Positions 55,224-64,000 of a stretch of 64,000 nucleotides of DNA are shown here, one piece after another. The notes under the pieces were generated by a model. That model was not told where the DNA came from. It saw only the letters and a program-made list of their open reading frames with translations, and did not search any database. Origin of the DNA: Aureobasidium sp. EXF-3400 (Eukaryota; Ascomycota; Dothideomycetes; Dothideales; Saccotheciaceae). The translations under genes were made by a program, and so were the position numbers. The stretch spans positions 54,692-118,691 of the forward strand of contig SWBL01000138.1 of the NCBI GenBank assembly GCA_024195585.1. The letters are read 5' to 3'. Positions within the stretch are counted from its first letter, which is position 1; each line of letters begins with the position of its first letter.

Positions 55224-57349
55224 ATGCCTGCAAGAGTCATTGTCGTCGGTGCTGGCCGTAAGTCTCAAGACCCGTCAACTATCCCCTACAAGCATCAAAC
55301 TAACAGCGAGTAGTCTCCGGCCTGAGTGCCGCTCACACTATTTACCTCAATGGCGGCAACGTTGTCCTGCTCGACAAGAACAGTATGCCTTTGTGCGCCC
55401 CTGCCGAATCCTCTCGACTTGCTGACATGTCATCTATAGACTTCATGGGAGGAAACTCCACTAAAGCTACCTCTGGAATCAACGGTGCCCTTACCCGTAC
55501 ACAAACCGATCTCGGCATCCAGGACAGCGTCAAGCAGTTCTACGAAGATACTTTGAAGTCAGCCAGAGACAAGGCCCGACCAGACCTCATCAAGGTCTTG
55601 ACCTACAAGTCAGCTGGTGCCGTCGAATGGTTGCAAGATGTCTTCAACCTCGATCTGACGCTTGTTTCGCGTCTCGGGTGAGTCTACATCGAAGCGTTCG
55701 TGTCGAGCCATAGACTAACACAAGCATAGAGGTCATTCATTCCCCCGTACTCACCGTGGCCACGACGCCAAGTTCCCTGGTATGGCTATCACATATGCCC
55801 TGATGCAACGATTCGAGGAGCTCGCCGAGTCCGAGCCTGAACGCGTATCGCTCATCAAGAAAGCCAAGGTCACCAAGGTCAACAAGGAGGGAAACAACGT
55901 CACAGGTGTCACATACACCTTCAACAACGAGGAAGTCACAGTCGATGGCCCAGTCATCCTCGCAACTGGAGGCTACGCTGCCGACTTTACAAATGACTCG
56001 CTCCTGAAGAAGTGGAGACCTGATACATTTGGCCTGGCCACAACCAACGGTGCCCACGCCACTGGCGACGGTCACAAGATGCTCATGCAGATTGGAGCCA
56101 ACGGTATCGATATGGACAAGGTTCAGGTCCACCCTACCGGTTTGGTCGACCCTAAGGACCCTGGCTCTAAGTGGAAGTTCTTGGCTGCCGAAGGTTTGTA
56201 CATGTGAAAACATTATCCATCATACATAACTGACAAATGCTAGCTCTTCGTGGTGAGGGTGGTCTTCTGCTCAACAACAAGGGTCAGCGATTCTCAGACG
56301 AGCTCGGACACCGTGACTACGTCTCGGGCAAGATGTGGGAGGAGAAGGAGAAGGGAACATGGCCAATCCGTCTTGTTCTCAACTCCAAGGCATCCAATGT
56401 TCTTGACTTCCACACTCGCCACTACTCTGGTCGTGGTTTGATGAAGAAGATGAGCGGTGAGGAACTGATCAAGGAGATCGGTTGTTCAAGAAAAGACCTT
56501 GAGAAGACCTTCAGCGACTACAACGAGATTGCCGATGGCAAGCAAAAGGATCCTTGGGGCAAGAAGTACTTCCACAACATGCCTTTCAAGGTAGATGACA
56601 CCTTCCACGTCGCTGTCATGGAGCCCGTTCTGCACTTCACCATGGGCGGTATCGAGATCAACGACCAGGCACAATGCTTGAACTCCGAGGGAAAGCCCTT
56701 TGATGGTCTCTTCGTTTGTGGTGAGCTTGCTGGTGGTGTTCACGGTTCCAACCGTCTTGGTGGCTCATCATTGCTTGGATGTGTCGTCTACGGTCGTGTC
56801 GCTGGAGACTCAGCAAGCAAGTATCTATTCCAGCAGGTGTTGAACGGTGGTGGCTCTTCAGCAGCCCAACGTCTGGGACAGATCAGTCTCCACATTGATC
56901 CTAACCAGCCCGGAAAGATCTCTGTCGAGTGGGCAAATGGTGCAGGTGCTTCTTCGGGCGCCGATGATGCCATCAAGAGACAGTCACAGCAATCTGCTGG
57001 TCCAGTCATGACACCCGAGGGCAAGACTGCAGACTCGTCTGATCCTGCTAAGGTGTCCAAGCCCAACGACATCAAGGACTTTAAGGTTCCTGAGACAGAG
57101 TACACTCTTGAGGAAGTTGCCAAGCACAACAAGAAGGAAGACCTCTGGATTGCTGTCAAGGGCGTCGTCATGAACGTGACTGATTGGGTGGAAGAGCACC
57201 CTGGTGGTCCTCAAGCTCTCTTCAGTCACATGGGCAGAGATGCCAGTGAAGAGTTCGAGATGCTGCACGACGACGAGGTCATCCCTAAGTACGCCGCCGG
57301 CATCGTGATTGGCCGAGTAAAGGGTCAAGAAGTTACCCTTGAGTATTGA
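55224..57349 (+). CDS. Soluble fumarate reductase with C-terminal cytochrome b5 domain
   Basis: Five exons are inferred: 55224-55257, 55314-55382, 55440-55677, 55730-56193 and 56244-57349, giving 636 aa. The flavoprotein part resembles yeast Osm1/Frd1, which reduce fumarate to succinate and reoxidise FADH2 or NADH. The FAD motif VIVVGAGLSGLSAAH is restored by splicing intron 1. Others are NFMGGNSTKATSGING, HPTGLVDPKD, and GELAGGVHGSNRLGGSSLLG near the end of the FAD domain. A cytochrome b5 fold follows from about 57090: TLEEVAKHNKKEDLWIAVKG, the heme ligand in EEHPGG, and a second His in EMLHDD. No clear targeting peptide or membrane segment is seen, so a cytosolic enzyme is inferred. Confidence 0.92.
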
Positions 57350-58384
57350 TGAAACTTGTATGATGGAGAAATGATATGAAGGAGTTTTTTCTGTGGGTTT
57401 CGAACAGAGGCAGCATAGGCATGTATGTTCTCGCTGTAGTTATGGGTTATTGATCCAAGACTTGTTATCTTAAAACCTTTCTTCCTGTACTGAATCATGA
57501 CGTCTGTGCCATCTTCACGTAACGATACAGAACGATAGGTCAGCTAGATACATTTGTGGTAGTCGACAGAAGATATGCCTACGAAGTGTTGAACGAGTAT
57601 CGATTCTTGGGACACCTTGCGTAACTGCTCACGAAGCAACCTCTCTGTTATCTTGCTGGCGGTGAGGTGAGAGATAGTCAGACAAGCCACCCAAAAGCGA
57701 TTTTCCCCAGCAAAAGTCGGTTGAATCGAATCCAACCTGATGAACCCTTACCAAGATCATAGATGATCCTTCTATATCACCGTTGAAAAGATCTGCGCCA
57801 AACACCTGCAGGTTGCATGGTGACAGCTCAGCGCTCTTGCAGCATGCAGGTCTCGTATCCCCCTCCTCAACATCGTCGTCAACAATGTCAATCTCAGTGT
57901 TGAGAAGGATTTTCTTGTTGAACGAAACGGTACATGGCATGGCATGCGTTGAAAAGCTGACGCCTGCATGCATGTATGCAACTTGCTGCCGTGCCACATG
58001 AACGACCCATCGCTTCCTTCAAGTCGGAACAATGCGGGAAGGAACAAGCGAAACGAAACACCTTGATGTTTTCTGGGGACAGCTGAGCTCAGCTCCTTCC
58101 TTATCAATCATGTACAACAAGTGTTGACAGATAAGGAATACCAACAAGTGTTGACAGAAGTAATGTTAGCTATTGTTACAATGTACAATACAGTATAGAT
58201 TTGAGAAACAAGCTGAGAGAGCTTTACTTGTAGAAGTCCCAAGATACCCAAGCAAAAAAAGAACTCCTGAATGCCTAATTACAAAGACGTGTGGTATGTG
58301 TATCGTGCGTCTCTTCTTTCATACACCCTTTAAAGTGCTGTTTGTCATGATCGAACATCAACACCCCATTCCTGAGATTATCCT
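57350..58384. other. Convergent intergenic region with a 17-bp direct repeat
   Basis: This is the 3' sequence of the fumarate reductase and FAS2 genes. A 17-bp direct repeat is at 58115-58131 and 58142-58158. No gene is supported. Confidence 0.45.
58115..58158. repeat. 17-bp direct repeat with 27-bp period
   Basis: CAACAAGTGTTGACAGA occurs at 58115-58131 and again at 58142-58158, separated by 10 bp of AT-rich sequence. ACAAGTGTTG is itself partly palindromic. Confidence 0.8.
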
Positions 58385-61300
58385 CTATTGCGAAGAAATG
58401 GCAACAGCAATGACCTGAGCGTCACTGTGGCTGATGCTGACAGTGGTGCTCTTGATGCCCTTCTGCTCAGCAGCGGCCTTGGCATCTCCGTGGAGCTATA
58501 GAAATGTTAGTATCTATTTCTTTGACAAAAAGCATGGATCAAACTTACAACAACGGTGGGAGCACCACCCTCGTCATTCACAATCTCAATGTCCTTGAGA
58601 GGAGCTCCGGCGCCGCGCGAGGCGACATTGAAGCTCTTGAAGACAGCCTCCTTGGCGGACCACTTGCCGGTGAAGCTGGCCTGAGGGTTGGGAGCCTTGC
58701 GGCAGTAGTCAATCTCCTGCTGGGTGAAATTGCGCTCGAGGAAGGTCTCGTTCTCAATGTTAACGGCATCAATGCTCTCAACGTCAACACCGGGGCTGCT
58801 GTTACCAGAAGAGTTGACCTTAAGCAACGACTCAACCATCTGGGTGGTGTTGGCGTCACGGGCAGGCTTGCTGGGCTTGGCAGAGAAGGTAAGCTGGGCA
58901 GTCTTCTTGTCCTGGGAAACGCGAGCGCTGGGGTTCAAGAAGACGGTGCTCATCTGCTCGTCCTCGTAAGGAGACTTGTCCTTAGCACGGAACATGGTGT
59001 TGTTGATGAGACCATCGTGGAAGTAGCGGTAAGCCTTCTTTTGTCTGGCCTCGACCTTGGTCTTGTAAGACTGGAACTCAGCCTGGTCGAGAGTGGCGAA
59101 CAGGTACTTGGGGTGAATACCAATAGCCTGAGCACCCTTCTGGCCGAAACCGAAAGAGGTGACGGAGAAAGCCTTGATACCATCGGTTTGGATGGTTCTG
59201 CTGGGGTAGACAATGTAGTCAAACTTCTCCATGATCTTGTCCACGTTATCGGCGTTGCGGTTACCAGGGACGATACCAGAGTTGAGGACCTGCAGACAGC
59301 CGTTGAACATCCAGGCACCAGCGGCACCCTTGGGGTGACCGGTGAGGTACTTCTGGAAGATACCAAGAAGAGCGTTACCCTTCTTACGACCAAGGTGCTC
59401 CATCTGCTGGCAGATGACATCGGACTCGTTCTTGTCGTTGGCCACAGTTGAGGTACCGTGGAACGAGGCGACATCAAGGTCGTCAATGGTCAGACCCCAA
59501 GTAGCAAGGGCACCACGGAGAGGAGCGATGCGAGGATCTTGCTTCCAGAAGTTGTTGCCGAGACTGTACAGGGCATCCTTCTCTTGACGCTTGGCCTCAC
59601 GCTCAATGAACTGTGCTCTGTCCTCCATGTACTCAGCAGCGTTGAACTCAGAGTTCTCAGCTTGCATGGCAGCGACTTCCTCTTGCAAGTACATGAGTTC
59701 AGACTCTTGCCATGTCTTGATGTTCTTTCTGCGGGCGTCCATCTGTCTCTTACGGTACTTGATGTCAAGCAGAGGCGAGGCGAACTTCGGTGTATCCTCA
59801 CGAGCAGTGGTCAAGACACCCTTGCCAGGAGCGGGAACGGAGCGACCGATCTTGTCAGTGGCAGTAGCAGTGAAGCCAAGGACACCGTAGATTGGGACAC
59901 CCATATCAAGAGCAAGTCTGGCGTCCATGATGACTTGCATACCACAACCTTGAGACTCCATGAAGCCGTTTCTGGTGGTAGTAGTAGGTCTGGACATCTC
60001 CTTGGGAGTACGACCGTGAGCGAACTCATCCTCGGCGTTGCTGGTAGCCTTCATGTTGGCGAACTCGTATGAGCCCTCCTCTTGGAAGTCATCGAAACCA
60101 CCGACGAAGCACATTCTAGCCTTGCCCTCAACAATGGTGTCGTAACCAATATCGATAGACTCGACAGCAGTAGCGCAAGCACCAACGGGGGTCTTGATAG
60201 GACCAGTGGAGGACATCAACAACATGTTGACCCAAGCAGACATGGTGTTAATGAACGACTCCTGAAGGATATCCTTCTGAAGAGGCTTGTCCAAGAAGCG
60301 GTCCTTGTACATACCACGGAGGGCGGTAGTACCACCAATACCGGAACCGATACAGTTACCGACTTCCGAGATGTGGACGTATTTGTAGAACTCGTAAGGG
60401 TCAGTGATACCGGAAGACAGGAGAGCCTCGGCGGTCGAGACAAGCACGTAGAGGGTGACGGGGTCGACCTGGCCGATGATGTCCTCAGGAACACCGTACT
60501 TGCGGGCGTCCCAACCGGTGGGGATCTGACCAGCAACAAGACGGTCGAATCTGAGAGCCTTGGGGATGAGGAGAGTTGCGCCCTTTCTCAGTCTGACCTG
60601 GTATTCACCAGACTCGGGGATCTCGAAGATCTCGACCTTCTCGCCATGCTGGCGTCTGAACTCCTCAGCAGTCTCCTTGGAGGTCTCGAAGGGGTCAAGG
60701 TCCTCCTGGATCTGAATCTCCTGCAGAAGCTGCTTCTTGTTGGGATCGTAGCCGTTGAAGAGTTCGGGCTCGATGAGACGGATACCAGAGTGGTCAAGAA
60801 TGTGCTTCTCGAACTTGGACTTAACATCCTTGTCGTCAATGGGCTCGCCAGTCTTGGCATCAACCCAGCCAGCGTAGCTCTTACCCTTGAGAGGGCCGTT
60901 GTGGTTCTTGATGAGACCCATGATCCAGGCCATCTCGACACAACCCTCGAGAGAGAACTCGCCATAGGCTTCCATCTCCCAACGAGTTCTGGAGTTACCC
61001 CAAGGACCAACCTCGGAGAAACCAGTAACGACGACCACCTTCTCGAGGTCGACCATACCCTTCAAGTTCTCGTTAAGGGGCTTGACCTCAGACTCCCAGT
61101 CAGGAACCTTAGGGAAGTCGAACTTCAAGTTGGCACGAGGCTGGACAGTGACCTTCTTGTAGAGGGCTTCGTGGCTCTCACCGTGGACGATCTTGTTCTC
61201 GACCGAAGTCTCACGAGTGACAGCCTTGCGGATCTCGCTGGTCTCAGTGACATCCTTGCGAAGCTTGGTCATCAAGTCCTTGAGGTTAGGAAGGAATTGC

Positions 61301-64000
61301 AGACCACCGTTGAGATCAGCGAAGACGGGCTCCTCCTGGCAGAGGTTGACAATAGCAGGTCCCATAAGACCCAAAAGGTTGAAAGCCATCTCTTGCTGAG
61401 AGAACGTACGAGCGCCAGTCTTCTCAACACCCTCAGCGACGATGTTGTTACCGCCCATGAGACCAGTACCACGAGTCCAGCCAATGACTGCACCGCAGAT
61501 AGTGAGGTAGGAGCCCCAGCTCTCAGAGTGCCATCTGTTGAACAGAGTCTCAAGAGCAAGCTTGGACTCGGAGTAGAGACCATCATTACCGAAGGTACCG
61601 TGGTTGGGAGAAAGAGGAAGAATAACCTGGGCAGGGCGAGTCTCGAAGCCACGAGCGGCCTTCTGAGACTTGACACCACCAAGCATTCTGAGAAGGTTGG
61701 TCAACATGATTCTGTGAGCCAACTCAGACTTGGAGTCAATGTTGTCGATCTCACGACCGTTCTCGGGAATTGCAGCGAAAGGCACAATGTAGTCAAGATC
61801 CCATCCAAGACCCTTCTTCTCGTCGTAGATGTAGTCGACGAGTGCGTTGACATCTTGCTGACTTCCTTGGTTGAAAGGAACAACGATGAGCTGGGAGCCC
61901 TTAGCACCATAGCGAGTGTACATCGATTGGTAGTACTCGGTGACTTCGCGAGAGAAGCGACTGGTAGTAACGACAACCTTAGCACCACCGCTGATCAGGC
62001 CCTGAAGGACTTCTGCACCGATGGAACCAGCACCGGCACCAGTCATAAGAGCGTGCTTGCCCTGGAAAGTGACACCAGACTTAGCAGCCTCCTCGAGGCC
62101 TTCAAGGTAGACACCAGTAAGCTTCTTGCTGTATTCCCAACCGTGCTCTTCCTTGCGCTTCAAGTGCAGGAAGGGAATGGTCTCAACCTTGCCGGGCTTC
62201 AGCTGGCCGCTGGCGCGACCCTTGCGACCCTTCTTGCCGTTCTCGGTAGGCATGATTTGGCCCTCGTTCATAGACAGCGAACGAATGATGTTGCTGTAGA
62301 GTTGCTTGATTTGCAACTGCGATGACTTGGTGAGCTTGTGTTGCTGGCGGATAAGCTTGTAGACACGCTGGAGGTCGTTCTGAACCTTGGTTCTGTTTCC
62401 GTACTCGGAAATCTTGCCACCCTCAGCCATTTCGCGAACGTAATGTTCGAGCTTGCGAACGGCTTGTCTGGGTGCTTCCTCGTAGTTCATGTTTCCACGA
62501 GCGTCGATGGTGAGCTTGGGAGCGGTAGGGACGGAAACGTCCTTGTAGACAGGGGCAATGTCGAGGACATCCTTGCAGTTGTCAATAAGCTGCTGACCCA
62601 GAGCCTTTGCGAGCTCGTAGGTCTCGCCGCGCTCAGTAGGGCAGTGATCGATGTGGTACTGCATGAATTCGAGAAGCTTGGGGTTGGAGCGGTTCATGAT
62701 CTGGATGCAGCGGCTGACAATCTCGCGATCGACAGCAGTCAAGCGACCGAAAATGATGTCGTAGTACATGCTCAGAGCATCCTGGCGAGCCCAGTTCCAT
62801 GATGAATCGTAGACACGGGCCTTGAGGGGGCTGAACGAGGGCTCAATACCAGCAGCGTAGAAGTCACCGTGCTCGGCGTTCCACAGGTCGAGCTGAGCTT
62901 GGAGAGCGGTGTTGTTCGAAGCAGCAGCGACCGCGGCCTTGTCGCCTGCGCGCAAGTCCATCTTGAGGTAGCGGGCGAACAGCTCGAGTTGTTGCTTGAA
63001 TAGAGCCTTCTGGTCCTTTGTGAGAGCGTCAATTGCGGCAGGGTCCATCATCATACCTCCTGCACCAGCGCCGGCGTCACCACCAGCAGTGGGTGCAGCA
63101 AGGCTGATTCCAGCAATACCAGCGTAGGCGTTTGCGACAGTGTCCAACCATGCCTTAGCATCGTTCTCAGAACCCAGACGGGCGGCAGGCTCTTGGGTCA
63201 GTGCCAGCAAGAGTACACCATCCTGGCGACCGGGTCCGAGGCCCCATCGTGACTCGAGGTGCTTGCGGACTGCAGTGATGTTGAAGCCACCAGGCATCTT
63301 GGAGGATACGAGACGGGCAATGAGCGAGGATGACTGCTTGCCGAGCTGACCATTGAAGGTAGCCTGCATAGCAGCACCCAGCTCGTCAAGAGGTGTATCT
63401 TCTGGCTTTTCGGGTGTTGAGCCAAACTCTTTTCCAAGGTCTCCGAGAATCTCGTTTTGGAGTGTTGATTTACCTACGGGAGAATTGAGTTAGCAACTGT
63501 AGCACAGAGTAACTCAGAATTGAGTCCACTTACCTCCAACCAAATCCTTGATGGCTTTGCTAAGAGGAATATCCATCAAGCTCTTCTTCAGTTTTTGGGC
63601 AACCAATGCTCTCAGGATATCCACAGCACCGACAGGTGCATCTGCAACTGCTGCTGCTGGGCCGGCGCTTGGTGGTGGGGGTGCTGCAGCGGCGGCAGGA
63701 GCTGCAGGTGCTGCAGAGCCAGCAGAAGGAGCAGCAGCAGCAGCAGGTGCCGGAGCGGCTTCCTCCTCCTCGATGGGGTCAACATCGTAGTAAATGTCCT
63801 TTGCGTCCTTGTTGTAGCAGAGAATCTGTCTTTGCACCGATCTTGCAGCGTCGTAGGCTTCGTACTTTGAGGCGAGTGTGCGCTTGGCCATAACACCAAG
63901 TGTGTCTGCGGGACCAATTTCGACAATGCGCTCGGTGGTCTTCTCGCCGAGGATAACATCTTGTGTCTCAATCCATCTCACGGGCGAGGCGAATTGGTAT
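58385..64000 (-). CDS. FAS2: Fatty acid synthase subunit alpha (5' end outside window)
   Basis: Three exons are visible on minus: 64000-63534 (partial), 63473-58549 and 58495-58385, about 1833 residues. The alpha subunit of the fungal type I fatty acid synthase carries the acyl carrier protein, ketoreductase, ketoacyl synthase and phosphopantetheinyl transferase. The visible text starts [15 protein letters not shown], so only about 20 residues are missing. An Ala/Pro linker leads to the carrier protein ([20 protein letters not shown]) with the prosthetic-group Ser in [10 protein letters not shown]. The reductase starts [18 protein letters not shown]. The synthase Cys is in [11 protein letters not shown], with His in [11 protein letters not shown] and [12 protein letters not shown]. 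The transferase domain holds [14 protein letters not shown]. Splicing the last intron gives the end VIAVAISSQ. Confidence 0.97.

Noticed and set aside
58504..59451. 315-codon open frame antisense to the FAS2 3' end
   Set aside because: Same shadow effect; it overlaps the phosphopantetheinyl transferase and synthase coding sequence and shows no motif.
60082..62325. 747-codon open frame antisense to FAS2
   Set aside because: It lies wholly inside the FAS2 coding exon on the other strand, is Leu/Val/Glu-rich with no domain, and is explained by biased codon use in a highly expressed gene.
1..64000. tRNA, 5S rRNA, CRISPR arrays, prophage or bacterial operons
   Set aside because: I searched by eye for B-box-like words with a cloverleaf context and for regular spaced repeats and found none convincing; gene structure is eukaryotic throughout. 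A tRNA or covariance-model scan would settle RNA genes.

Overview
This window looks like nuclear DNA of a filamentous ascomycete (Pezizomycotina). Dothideomycetes is my best guess for the class, but that is inference from overall feel and not a tested placement. The eukaryotic calls are direct: most genes are broken by short introns (mostly 47-62 nt, GTAAGT/GTATGT-like donors, YAG acceptors), and conceptual splicing restores well-known eukaryotic families. The gene set fits a mould-type ascomycete: Tudor-SN, Rcr, GH76, Ero1 with the fungal middle region, a type I alpha-subunit fatty acid synthase and a 9.5 kDa complex I subunit. I find 26 protein genes, one of them cut by the window end, and no convincing tRNA, rRNA, CRISPR array or intact transposon.

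Layout. 1-11.2 kb, all on plus: a Red1/ZFC3H1-like RNA-surveillance protein with an RRM, transaldolase, Cu/Zn superoxide dismutase, Tudor staphylococcal nuclease. 11.9-16 kb: a minus-strand secreted 5'-nucleotidase-like phosphoesterase, then about 2 kb without genes that holds short degenerate repeats. 16-26 kb: a BTB-like acidic protein, a minus-strand complex I 9.5 kDa subunit sharing a 232-bp divergent promoter with oligosaccharyltransferase subunit WBP1, an Ecm4-type glutathione transferase, and importin Kap120. 26-35 kb: a GH76 mannanase-like enzyme (minus), peroxin Pex2, a divergent 6-phosphogluconate dehydrogenase, and Ero1. 35-43 kb: a serine-rich unknown protein in a gene-poor stretch, Cks1, Usb1 (minus), and a Pal1-like protein. 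43-52 kb: Pwp1 (minus) and Prp16 from a shared promoter, an Rcr-type membrane protein, Cia2 (minus), and an unknown protein with paired CxxC motifs. 52-64 kb: Coq6 (minus), a soluble fumarate reductase fused to cytochrome b5, and FAS2 (minus, 5' end outside the window).

The genes are overwhelmingly housekeeping and do not form a biosynthetic cluster. Loose functional pairings exist: WBP1 and Ero1 act in the ER; Prp16 and Usb1 serve the spliceosome; transaldolase and the 6PGDH-like enzyme belong to pentose-phosphate chemistry; SOD1, the glutathione transferase and Ero1 concern redox. They are scattered and on different strands, so I infer no co-regulation except at the divergent promoters. I see no clear novel multi-gene system. 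The most interesting leads are the RRM plus C3H1 architecture of the first gene, a 6PGDH paralogue with an acidic residue where NADP-binding enzymes normally carry Asn-Arg-Thr, an intron cutting the acyl-carrier-protein motif of FAS2, a seven-codon upstream ORF ending on the start codon of PEX2, and several uncharacterised fungal proteins.
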